DNA of 64,000 nucleotides from Caenorhabditis remanei (Eukaryota; Nematoda; Chromadorea; Rhabditida; Rhabditidae): positions 2,914,001 to 2,978,000 of the forward strand of contig NC_071331.1 in assembly GCF_010183535.1 (NCBI RefSeq). Reading direction: 5' to 3'. Below are positions 11,844-21,545 of the stretch, in pieces (the first letter of the stretch is position 1; each line of letters begins with the position of its first letter). Position numbers and translations under genes: made by a program. Below the pieces are notes generated by a model. The model made no database searches. It saw nothing but the letters and a program-made list of their open reading frames with translations, and was not told the origin of the DNA.

Positions 11844-12760
11844 CCGCATCCAAACACCCGGTACAGCTCCGCCACTATGTCGAGCACACTTCACACGAAG
11901 TAACTCCAATCCGCGGTTGAATAGATGCCCCCTCTACTGATGGCTAATCAATTAAATTTTGTTTTTCTTTTCATGTCATACCTTGTTATCTCCTTCGTGA
12001 GACTGTTAACTCTGTACCCGAAAGAGAATCCATATCTTTGTTAAGTAATGGGCGAGACCCTTCTTATAAAGTGATCGTTGTTATTCATATTCACATACCC
12101 GTCTAATTCACTTCATTCCGCAAATTCGCAAGTTGAAGCGCCTCACGGAAAGTGGGATTGATGACACATCTTGAAGAATACAACAGAGACAGCAGCAAAC
12201 TCACTATAACCTGAGCAGTCAATGAGCTCTCAGAGATTCACGGGGATGATAAACCCATTTAAACGGTTCACAAAGGCACAATCATGTGCAAATCAACAGC
12301 AATCCGCGGAAGAAGAGCAAAGTCAGAGTCATGTTCAGACCGAATAGCTCACCAGAGATAAAAAATCTATAATTCAGCAAACACCAGCTGAAATGCTACA
12401 ATTCCGCGGCATACAATTATCGTCAAAGCGATTCCATTCGCGACAAAAATACATCAAAGAGACTCACAAGAGAGAATCCATTGCGGAAACTCCAGAATCT
12501 CAAATGTTATACACAGAAGTAGAAGAGCCGATAACTCTGATGCTCGAGAACAAAAAGAGACGCCGCTCACATGAAAAATCAATAATGTCAACAACATATC
12601 GACAGATTCAGAGCAAATGTCTCAAACAAAATCATGTAGAACACAACATCATCTACATAAAAAGTACATCAAAATCAGACAGAAACCACAGTTTCTGAAA
12701 GATTTTCAAACGACGAGATCCGCGGAAAACACCGTTTCTGTAGGATCATAAGACAAAACC
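11844..12760 (+). other. LTR element interior without a readable gene
   Basis: Short open frames only (one of 101 codons at 12,393-12,698, lysine- and serine-rich, unrecognised). Holds several CCGCGG motifs (near 11,910, 12,303, 12,406 and 12,719). Confidence 0.4.
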
Positions 12761-12849
12761 GTCGAGAAGCTTCAAAAAATGGCATAAAGTCATCGTCACG
12801 ACTTCGCAACAAATGGCGAAGAAGCGACAATTGCCATAAGCTTCGAGAC
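12761..12849 (+). ncRNA. Structured RNA motif, copy 1
   Basis: GAAGCTT (12,766-12,772) pairs with AAGCTTC (12,838-12,844), flanked by GA/GA and then GTC/GAC. ATGGCA (12,779-12,784) pairs with TGCCAT (12,832-12,837). An apical hairpin CTTCGC / GCGAAG (12,802-12,807 and 12,816-12,821) closes an 8-nt loop AACAAATG. The second copy at 12,880 keeps the same stems with different bases, which argues for selection on RNA structure. Function unknown; not a known ribozyme core that I recognise. Confidence 0.55.
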
Positions 12850-12879
12850 ACACGCCTTTCTGATTTTTTTACAGTTAAA

Positions 12880-12957
12880 GAGCCTCAACCATGGAAAACA
12901 CCGTCACGACTTCGCAACAAATGGCGAAGGAACGACAATTTCCAGAGGCTCCGAGAC
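12880..12957 (+). ncRNA. Structured RNA motif, copy 2
   Basis: Same architecture as copy 1. GAGCCTC (12,880-12,886) pairs with GAGGCTC (12,945-12,951), TGGAAA (12,892-12,897) with TTTCCA (12,939-12,944), and the apical hairpin CTTCGC-AACAAATG-GCGAAG (12,910-12,929) is unchanged, as is the CGTCACGA / CGACAA surround. The lower two stems differ from copy 1 on both strands while pairing is kept. Confidence 0.55.
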
Positions 12958-13987
12958 AAAAACAAGTTGATTTATATTCTAAACGTTAGGCTATAGCTAG
13001 TCTATAGTTGAAGTATGGAAATTGATACATAGATTCTCTAAACTATGGCACTGTCGTCAGACGAAGCCGAATAGTATCCAGGACACTATAGTATCTTAGA
13101 GAGCCGCTAACTCTCGATAAACCCAACAAGTTGCCTTTACAATCAATGCATGTGACTTTGACGAAAGACAAAATGTCTATAAGTGGCAGTTACAGATTGT
13201 TGAAGAAGAAGGTTGTCTGTATCAGAAATAGCTAATCTGATACGCAAAGAGCGTGAAGACAACAAGTTGGAAGCAATAATTGCAATTCAAATTTCAGGCT
13301 AGCACCCTGAGATTTGATCAAGATCCTCAAATATTGCACTATAGCGAGATATAATACGGCCTAGACCGCCGACAGGTTGGCGTTTTTATTGCTTTCTTGT
13401 ATCGGATCCATACCGATTGATAGCAGGACGTCAGTCGTGAAATCCGCGGAGCAGATAGTTATGCAAAATATTCACCCTCATAAACATATACGTGTAACGG
13501 AAAGTAAAGTGATCGTGTCTTGGACACGCTTACTGCTCAGAAGTCACACATCATTTGAGAATCTAACGAGTAAATTGAAATCAGTCTCACAACGATCAGA
13601 GCATATCCTTTTGGATAGCAAAGACAAACGTTCTACGGCGATCCGCGGATGTCATAGTGACCTTTCTGTCATACAGATCGTGACCTTGTCGTCTTAATGC
13701 TCAGAAATAAAGAAAGATTTCCAATCGAAACAATAACTGATTCTAAACAAGACCTTGTGAATGCATAACTGCCTACTGCAAACTCACTGCTGACGAATTG
13801 CTGTTTCTAACCGCAAAAGACCAATGCTGACAAGCTAGCATCGCTAGTGTCACCCACCTTTGCGTGGTTGACATGAAAAGGGGACAAGAAATAGGGCTCC
13901 CCTTATAAGTCCTTGTCGACCACGTCCCCGCGATCGTATCTAGCGGGCAATGGTCCGGAACAGTCACAAATTACTGCTCTATTCAGT
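12958..13987 (+). other. LTR element interior without a readable gene
   Basis: No recognisable coding domain. Short inverted repeats are visible (GAGAG/CTCTC near 13,100; CGCC/GGCG near 13,365-13,380), as are CCGCGG motifs near 13,443 and 13,641. Frames are short and interrupted. Confidence 0.4.
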
Positions 13988-14065
13988 TTGAGTTACATTC
14001 TTTGCGAACGAGTGACACAAATTTCCAGTTTCGAAATCATGGACACATGATTAGATGTAACTCAG
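13988..14065 (+). ncRNA. Hairpin-in-helix motif, copy 1
   Basis: Outer helix GAGTTACATT (13,990-13,999) with GATGTAACTC (14,054-14,063), including one G-T pair. Inside it AATCATG-GACA-CATGATT (14,035-14,052) forms a 7-bp hairpin with a 4-nt loop. Three more copies follow, with paired substitutions. Confidence 0.5.
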
Positions 14066-14270
14066 GAAGAAGCTAACACCCTTCTTCCCCCGTGGAAAAG
14101 GTACTGAGGAGTATAAAATCAACAAAACTAACCCAGACCAATCACCAATTATTGGTCGAAAAGCCACAGATGCACAAATTCATCTATCGGCTGAACCCAG
14201 ATGCACAAATCCATCTACCCTCTGAACCCGATCACATAGACCAACGGCTAGGGATGCCTGCCGTATGGAC

Positions 14271-14336
14271 CCTGACTTTCACCCACAGCACACCACTAGT
14301 GTGAAGTCGTGGGCACACGATTAGGTGTAGGTCAGG
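14271..14336 (+). ncRNA. Hairpin-in-helix motif, copy 2
   Basis: Outer helix CCTGACTTTCACC (14,271-14,283) with GGTGTAGGTCAGG (14,324-14,336), 12 of 13 positions paired. Two internal hairpins: CACAC-CACTA-GTGTG (14,289-14,303) and AGTCGTG-GGCA-CACGATT (14,305-14,322). This is a three-way-junction layout. Confidence 0.5.
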
Positions 14337-14394
14337 TCCTGCGAGTCTACGGGCAAAGAAAAGCACGCATACCATGAGTGCTCAAAGAAATCAA

Positions 14395-14462
14395 GACTGT
14401 GACACACACACAGGCACACCACTAGTGTGGGGTCGTGGGCACACGACTCGGTGCAAGCAGTC
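14395..14462 (+). ncRNA. Hairpin-in-helix motif, copy 3
   Basis: Hairpin CACAC-CACTA-GTGTG (14,415-14,429) and hairpin GGTCGTG-GGCA-CACGACT (14,431-14,448). The outer helix is shorter than in the other copies (GACTGT with GCAGTC, one G-T pair). Confidence 0.45.
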
Positions 14463-14641
14463 CTGTAAGCCAAAGTGGGGAAGGAACGGAACATGACCGA
14501 AGACGGACCCGCGGAAGCCCATCTAAGAGCTACTCATGATATAAAAGTCAATATCAAACTCGCGACTTACAACATCTCTAGTCGCTAATACACCGAGGCT
14601 AACACCCCTCATTCTAACTAACAAAAAAACACTGTTCAATT

Positions 14642-14699
14642 GAGTTATGTTCATCGCGAACAAGCTTCCAAATCGTGGAATCACGATTGGACGTAATTC
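14642..14699 (+). ncRNA. Hairpin-in-helix motif, copy 4
   Basis: Outer helix GAGTTATGTTC (14,642-14,652) with GGACGTAATTC (14,689-14,699), 11 bp with three G-T pairs. Internal hairpin AATCGTG-GAAT-CACGATT (14,671-14,688). The stem keeps pairing relative to copy 1 although bases differ (CATG to CGTG with matching changes opposite). Confidence 0.5.
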
Positions 14700-15601
14700 A
14701 GAAAGAACAAAAGATGCACACGTATCTATAAAAATTAACATCAACAATATCAATATCATCGCATAAAAGTCCTAAGGCTCAATCTCTTCCAACGGAATGA
14801 GAAGAACCTCGTATGCGAATCCAATACTCAGTCGACATAATAATCAAAGTCTAACGACTACGATTGTCGATCCAACCAAGTTGGTGATCTCAAAGACAAT
14901 TGGAAACGCCAAAAGAGCACAATACTAATGCCAAGGTTACTCTGACGTTCTGAAAAGATCCCACATAATCATTCGTATGATATCGAGCAAGAGACTCCAC
15001 GATATACCACATCACATCTTCCAAAGGAGGTAGTGGCCAATAAGATCGGAGATCGTGACTCATATCTCGAAAAACCAAAAACCTGCGAAGGTAACATGAG
15101 AAGACTTGCTCATAAAGATCAGGACGTTCCATACTGAGAGTTACTTCAACATGAAAGTGCTTTTGATCGATCCGCGGTTGCGGACATTATCGATTCAACT
15201 CTCATTACTGGTGTACGATCCGCGGAGAGGGAAACCACTGTCACAACAGTACAATCTCCCCAACACACAGCAGTCATTATCAGTTACCAAAGCATTAAAT
15301 CAAATTCCACCGAAACACCTAACGCTTTCCATACTCTTGATTTGACAGAGATATTCTGTACAGAAGCTAAACAAGAGATAAAGAATGCTACCTCAAATGT
15401 TGCTCAAATTCAGAGAGCTTCAGAGACGCATTCTACAACACACGACCCAAATGGTCCAAGATATGGAACAGCACCCAGGTGCACAAATTCATATAAAATC
15501 TAAAACATCAGTCAATAGATCCAGAGCACACATCAGAGTGTACCTGCCGTCAGAGATCTCGTAGCCAAAGAACAAAGCTTCATCAAGATCTTAATCTGAA
15601 C
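14700..15601 (+). other. LTR element interior without a readable gene
   Basis: Short interrupted frames. One plus-strand frame at 15,106-15,345 contains two DPR-containing stretches, each created by a GATCCGCGG motif (15,170 and 15,209). No domain recognised. Confidence 0.35.
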
Positions 15602-15739
15602 GCAGAAAGTATGCTGGAACTTTTCCAAAAGCTCGTAGAGATCAGTGACTCAAATCAAACTAAAGTTTACCCATACAAAAGTCATGGATATTGTAGTGAT
15701 ATTCTTCATACAAGAGACTGTTCAAAGGAAGAGTACTAA
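15602..15739 (+). pseudogene. gag C-terminal remnant with damaged zinc knuckle
   Basis: An open frame, extending upstream of 15,602, ends at TAA 15,737-15,739. Its last part reads HGYCSDILHTRDC. BEL/Pao gag proteins end with a Cys-X2-Cys-X4-His-X4-Cys knuckle. Here the spacing Cys-X4-His-X4-Cys is kept, but the first Cys position holds His. The knuckle normally binds the packaged RNA. The preceding residues (LFQKLVEISDSNQ) look like a helical gag tail. The stop follows soon after, so the product would be truncated. Confidence 0.55.
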
Positions 15740-16211
15740 CTGAAACAAAGAGAACTGTCTGAAGGAAGCTCAGCCAGTGGAAACGTATATCGTTCCACCA
15801 AAGCTAAAAAACCGAAATAAAAGTATCACGACAGAGTCAAATGTACCAAACGGTGCGTCACAATGTGACTTGACAACTATATCTTTCACTGATAATTGCT
15901 TCAATGCTTCATTCATTTGTTACAGTAACCATGTTTCACAAAGTGACACTTCTCGAACCTTGTTCGAACCGCCAGATCTGTAGAACATTGTTCACGATCC
16001 GCGGTTGTATTCGCTACAAATCCCAAAAATAACTCATAATATGAAAATTTCTTTTCAAACTAACTATACCGAAGACGGTGATAAAGAAGAATTGGCTATG
16101 CAGCTGTTCAATGAGTTTCTACAAAGATCAAACCATTATGTTTATGCGACATTAGTTCCGAATGACACGTAACGCCTCATATTCCTTTATCTGGAAACAA
16201 CAGAAGGCTAA

Positions 16212-16308
16212 CCCCTTCTTAGTCTTATCGACTCAGGAACGTCCCTGTCTCTCATTCTGGAATTATTCGCAAATGGTTATTTACATCCGATCTTGAAACG
16301 AACGTGAC
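16212..16308 (+). pseudogene. Aspartic protease remnant of BEL/Pao pol
   Basis: In one frame the sequence reads LIDSGTSLS followed by hydrophobic residues. D-S-G is the catalytic motif of retroelement aspartic proteases, and hydrophobic-IDSG-T-S is characteristic. Stops lie just before (16,209) and about 30 codons after, so only the active-site region survives. Its position 470 bp after the gag knuckle fits gag-protease order. Confidence 0.55.
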
Positions 16309-17540
16309 TGTCAGTCCAAGGATTCAGATTCACCACATTCGAAAAACAAATATTCATGTCTTACAAAGTCATCTTCAAGATACCAGAAATCAACAATCCA
16401 TAGTGATTGTAGGATCACCAGCTCCAATGGACCCAAAGATCCAAGCAGAGGTAATCTTATCCGAAAACTCGCTACTACGGTGCCAAAGCCAGCCCTAGGG
16501 CAGAAAGTTATCGATCCGCGGTTGTCAGATAAATATCGAACTGCAATTGAACAGTAGTGATCCGGAAGATGCCCTGACAGAACTGACTTACAAAATTGCC
16601 AATTCAACGGTTGCAAAACCGGAGTTCTAAAGATCCCTGTACATCTGATGACAGTTGCAGAAAATCCACAGTAGATTTCTTACATAAGTTCATCGCAGTT
16701 GTCAAACACAAGAACAAAAAATTATCTTATATATAACGGCAACAAGTCACGTCCAGCAGCAGTGCTGCAAGAGATTGGTCAATATGGTAATCAAACTGAA
16801 GAAAGGCACAAAACTTTTAAATAAAATTTACTAAAATTATTTTCAATAAAGAAAAAGACACCCATCCCAAAGTGATGTTGCGATCCGGCCGTCAAAATAT
16901 GACACCTGGACAATTTCCAAACTCGGTACTCGTTCAATGGAATTAGCATGCGATTTCGTCGATACTATCCAGACAGAACCTCAGCATGACCATAAACGAT
17001 TGCAAGAAAAGTCACCTGCCCAACTGAGTCAGATATTTGGTTCACTCTGAGATTATCGATCCAGACACCAAAACGATTGTGACTATACTCGCCGAAAAAC
17101 CCATTGTCCCTCGATCCGCAGTTCCACCACAAAACGACAAAACTGTCATGGTTCTGAACGCTACTAATACGAGGAAAGGATCATATGCAACAACAAATTC
17201 TCCTAAATACTCACTAAAATTATTACAAAAACTCTGAACACATTCAGCAAAGTAAAGTCCTGGTCTTGGGAAAGCCAAGTGATGAAACAGTTCCAAAATC
17301 TCGACTAGCTTCACCTAGCAAAGATAGCGAGATTGCTCAGTATCACCGAGCACTGCAAAGACTGATTGTATATTAACACGGCTACACCTTCCCTACTGTC
17401 ATCGAGCACAACACTGGCGCAGATGGAATACACCGTGTTGCACAGAAGGATTGCATCTCCATTGCTTCCACATAAAGCAAGTGAGACAATTCTCAGACAC
17501 CCGCGGTTTCCACTTGCAAAAAATACCGCTCACAAAACAT
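16309..17540 (+). other. LTR element interior, region where RT and integrase core should be
   Basis: About 1.2 kb lies between the protease motif and the integrase tail; a BEL/Pao element needs several kb here. I see no reverse transcriptase catalytic YxDD box, RNase H block or integrase DDE or zinc motif. GATCCGCGG-type motifs occur near 16,513, 17,113 and 17,501. Confidence 0.5.
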
Positions 17541-17600
17541 ATGACATTAAGGGCCAAATGCCAGAAGACTAGACAACGTCTAAAAAGTCACAAATAGTCA

Positions 17601-17891
17601 TTGGGAATAATCACTCATGTTGAAAAACCAAAACGCGACGGACAAATTCGATCCGCGCTTGTAAAGTGCAGAGGCAAATCATACTCTCGTGCAGTCTCTC
17701 AGTTGATTCCTCGAGAACGAAAGCCACTGAACCGCCCTAATATTGCGACAGAGGAAGAGACAGATGATGCACAGGACTCCAGTCCAAGAGAGCTACCAGC
17801 ACCCGCGGTTCTGTTCAATCTAGACATGAAATACGTCCCAGAGCTATTCTTACCAACAGGCCAGTCATTGCTGAATGTGAAAATCATATAA
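17601..17891 (+). pseudogene. Integrase C-terminal segment of BEL/Pao pol
   Basis: A 96-codon open frame begins MGIITHVEKPKRDGQIRSA and continues to a VSQLIPRE stretch. BEL/Pao integrases end with this pattern: a G-I/V segment, then DG-IR-A-V, then a basic stretch, then QL-P-E, followed by an acidic tail. The tail here is acidic and proline-rich. The start is not a real initiator, because the domain is normally internal and sequence before it is frame-broken. Confidence 0.6.
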
Positions 17892-18192
17892 ATCCAAATT
17901 TTAATGTAAATAAATCAAATAATACCACTGAACCAAAAATTCCGATCATACAGAGATTAATATAATATCTGGTGACACAGATGATTTTAACATCTTGGAA
18001 AAGAGATTAACAAACGGGAATACCCTACAAGACCATCAAGGTCGTTCCGGCCGAGGCCACGGATGAAGATATTTCGGAGTTACCAACGGGCTGAGTTAGA
18101 ACATTTCTATCTCGAAAATTTAAAGAGCTGCCCATTTGACTACGACCATCTCACTAATATCCTTGCGCCCGCTGGCACCCTCCCCCCGGGAG

Positions 18193-18928
18193 TGTTGTCA
18201 ACTATTTCCCCAAAGACAAAATTGTCGACAACTGAAAGGCTGAATGATGAGCCCCACATGGTTTTCCCCGCAAAACTAGGCTCATCATCGCCTTACTAAT
18301 CTCTTATTTCAATATTGTTCCAATCTGTTCACTAATTCACTTTATTTCTCTCTTTTCAATCACCTGTTATCAGGAATATTCAATTAATTCTAATTTGAAT
18401 TACCTCTCTAAACCCGTTGAGTCAGTAAACGCGCTCCACTCAGCCGCGAGCGGTCGCGTAGCGGCCGCCGCGCCTCCTCATTGCTCAGTCTAACACGACG
18501 AGTAGAGGTTGCCTCTTCCGGTCGTCCGGTAACGCGACGAGTGTGAGAGTGTGTGATTTTCCTGGCAGAGTAGATCCTTTTATTTTTACGGACTATCTCT
18601 AGCCTTTTTAAGCGCGTACTGACGCTAGGGACTCCAAAATCTCCACCTTTTTGGGCCTTTTAGGCCAATTTAAGCGATCCGCGGTTGTGACCGCTCATTT
18701 GTCTACTATTCGACCCGCGGCACATCCAGCAGGACGCTTTCCTAAAATATTAAATTATCTCTCTTTAAATTATCTAAATCTTTTGTAAATAAATGGGTCT
18801 TGTCTTTAAACTGTGTTCTGTTCGTTACATCGCTTATCTCACACTTTAGCCGTCATTTATACATTTTGATTGGGAAGACTTTTCCGGAGCGGGGCTGTCT
18901 CCGACCGCATTAAAGCCCCGCCTCCACA
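18193..18928 (+). repeat. 3' LTR
   Basis: Same length as the 5' LTR (736 bp), and I see no difference between them over the stretches compared. The second copy of AATAAA is at 18,788-18,793. The stretch just before it (CTCCCCCCGGGAG) is a poor polypurine tract, one of the few features that does not fit the standard picture. Confidence 0.9.
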
Positions 18929-18933
18929 GGAAT

Positions 18934-21379
18934 TCTAAAATTAATTTCTTCTTCTTGAAACAGAAGAGTGTTATCATGAACTTTTCAATATCTTTCTAGT
19001 TAGCGGATTATGGTCAAGCTAGCGAACACAAACTTTTCAATACTACCGACATTTTTGCACTCTGATACAACACAATTACAATGTATGAAAGTGACAGAGA
19101 GGCTTTATCATCGAGATTTTTTGTTTGCATTCTAATAATCAATTCCATGAAACAGAAAAAGTGATACTCTTTCATAAACATTTTGTGATAGCACTTTGAG
19201 AAAAGAGATTGTTAAACGTCGGTCCCCCACTGTTACTATCTCCACATCGAAAGTTGATTAAAGGAGAGTCCCCTTTCCAGTTACTGTTTTATGAACATTT
19301 CAATATGATAACGGATTATGGTCAAGATAGTAATGAAGAGGGAAGCTTTCTAATACGGCCTACATTTGTGCAAAAAGATGATTGACAACATGCTAATCAC
19401 CAATCTACTATGTGTTACATAGAAACGATTATTAAAAACCATTCTTTATTCTGTCTTGAAAAAGTTGAAGGGGTTTCCAAAATTTCCTTAATTTTATCAA
19501 TTTTTTCATCTCTTCCATTAAAATATCTTAGAGTCTCCGAACCACTATTTGTCAATTGTTTTCTGAAACTGATCTGTTAGAGACCGCCTGTTTCAGAAAC
19601 CCCATTCAAGTATGGGATATTAAATTCTACTGATACAAGTTCTTCGCATTGCTTTCCGTACCTGACTTTCCGCTTTGAGCTTTCCAATGATACCTATTAG
19701 CACGGTTATTTCTTGAAGCCAAAATGTAGAAAATACTCATGGTCCAGAACTTCCATAGTAATTGAGTCAATTTTTTGAAACTCTGATGGTATGTTGCAAT
19801 TGTAAATGTTGAATTTAAAACTCCAAAATCAAAGTTTTCTAATATTTCTTGGGGCAATAAATTTAGGGATTTCGAAATATTTTACAGTTTTGGAAAACTC
19901 CTTTCATGTACTCTTCGTAGTGTCTCTGATGTAGTATTACTTGTATCTTTCCATTGAACGTTTATTTTTACAGTTTTCATTTAAATAAAACAATCTGTTT
20001 CAGAACTTCAAAAACTCTCTCCATTTCCAAAAAGTTTCAATAAAACTCCCTTCGGTGAATTATAGAAAACAATAAAATGCAAGGAAATGATTTAGATTTA
20101 CATTAGTGGGCTTGGAGACACATATCTATGCCGCAACAAAACATTCCAGTTTCGGAAACTTCTTACATTTCAGGTTCCAGTTCTTGTTTCAATCTGAGTT
20201 GGGAAATCTGTCGGATATCACACCCATTTTCAAGCTTGCTAACAGAAACCATTTTGGAAAAAGGGTGTTTTCCAGAAACTTCCGAAAAAGTTGGTAAATG
20301 TATTACTTTGCAATCAACATGTTAGATGTTTCAGTTTCAATACGGTTTAAAATGAGGAGGTTTTCCACAAGTGCATTACTTTGTTTCTTGTTGGTCAGAT
20401 TCCGAAAAACTGAAATTTTTTTTACTGGTTCTCAGAATAGTTATTTGGTTTAAAACTTCCAAAATCTTGTGAATTCTACTTCCGAGAGTTTATGGGTTTT
20501 TGAAAAACTTTCTGAATTGTTTTTTTATTGTTCCGTTTCATAAACTTTTCAAAATGATTGACTAGTTGTTTCTTCAATAATCATCTTATCAGCGTAAAAA
20601 TAAAACCGCATTTCTCTAATTTAATTTTATTTATTTATTTCATCGAAGGGTACTTACACGTGAAAATGAATTGATTTTAAGAGTTACATGAAAGATATGG
20701 TTCTTTCTACATCTCCTTCTATTTCTATACTGCGTTTGAAATCAAAATCTCAAAAATGTCTTGTTTTTATTAACTGCTCACATACTTACAATTTTTTACA
20801 GTTTTGGAAAACTCATTTGGTTCTTTTGATTTCTTAATTTCCAATTTTTATTTTTATTATATTTTTATTTTAATAACATTAATTTAGTTATACTGAACCG
20901 CATTTGATATTTTTCAACTACAAGACCATTCCCAATAAATGAGATGCACCTTTAAACATAAAATTCTGGTTCAGTGTTGGATTCTTTGTTTTATATAAAT
21001 TTTGATGAAAGTTGGTTGTACCAATCGACAATGTCAATAAATACTCACATTTATGAAGTTGTTGAATAAAAAAAACCCGATACTCTTTCACGGATAGTTC
21101 AATTTCAACACGATTAACTTAATTCCGATCGTAGAGAGGCTCTATACATTACTCTTTTCTTGTTGAAGGGAAAAAATTAATTTTTTCTCTCCCCCGATTT
21201 TTTTCTATATGTCAAAGGGGGCGGAGCCTAAAAAGCGGTACGGTTTTTTCATAAGATCATCATATGGACCCATAATATCGAAAAACCGAATGGGCTAATT
21301 GCGTTTGGCCGATGTGTTCTATGGGCAGTTGGCCTTAGGTTGATCACTAGAGAAAGTCTCTCTTAAATATAGAAAAAAT
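18934..21379. repeat. Composite dispersed repeat, unit 4
   Basis: Resumes the repeat interrupted by the LTR element, then from about 19,470 runs through the module order described for 1-1,640. Non-shared insertions are visible at about 20,613-20,700 and 21,180-21,350 (the latter with AAAGGGGGCGGAGCC). No gene. Confidence 0.55.
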
Positions 21380-21545
21380 CGCCAAATTCGATTTTTTTTT
21401 CATTGAGAATGAAGCCAAGGTCTCTAACGGGTAATTCCTGTTTTATTGTTTTGGCTCGTTTTTGAGCCGATGTTCTACTTTGGTTGGCTTTCTCTCATTC
21501 TTATCAAGAAATTATGAACTCTAAAATTAATTCTTTGAAACAGAA
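21380..21545 (-). pseudogene. LINE reverse transcriptase remnant
   Basis: The minus strand repeats the short RT segment seen at 5,200 and 8,715. Its plus-strand signature TGAAGCCAAGGTCTCTAACG corresponds to VRDLGF-like codons read backwards. Frame-broken. Confidence 0.45.

Larger units (their letters stand above)
8818..18928 (+). mobile_element. BEL/Pao-type LTR retroelement, non-autonomous
   Basis: A 10,111-bp element bounded by two 736-bp LTRs that look identical, starting TGTTGTC and ending CCACA, with a perfect 5-bp target duplication GGAAT (8,813-8,817 and 18,929-18,933). The plus-strand order of remains is gag-like segments (10.65, 11.5, 15.6 kb), an aspartic protease motif (16.2 kb) and an integrase C-terminal segment (17.6 kb). 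This is BEL/Pao order, and a 5-bp duplication fits that superfamily. Only about 1.3 kb lies between protease and integrase tail, so reverse transcriptase, RNase H and integrase core are missing. All frames are interrupted. Because the LTRs match, the copy is young, so the defect is probably inherited by a non-autonomous subfamily mobilised in trans. The interior is richer in GC than the flanks and holds repeated structured-RNA-like sequences and a recurring CCGCGG motif. Confidence 0.85.

Noticed and set aside
8818..18928. Minus-strand orientation for the LTR element
   Set aside because: The AATAAA position in the LTR, the TGG-starting sequence after the 5' LTR, and the plus-strand order gag, protease, integrase tail all favour the plus strand. 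Only the weak polypurine tract does not fit.
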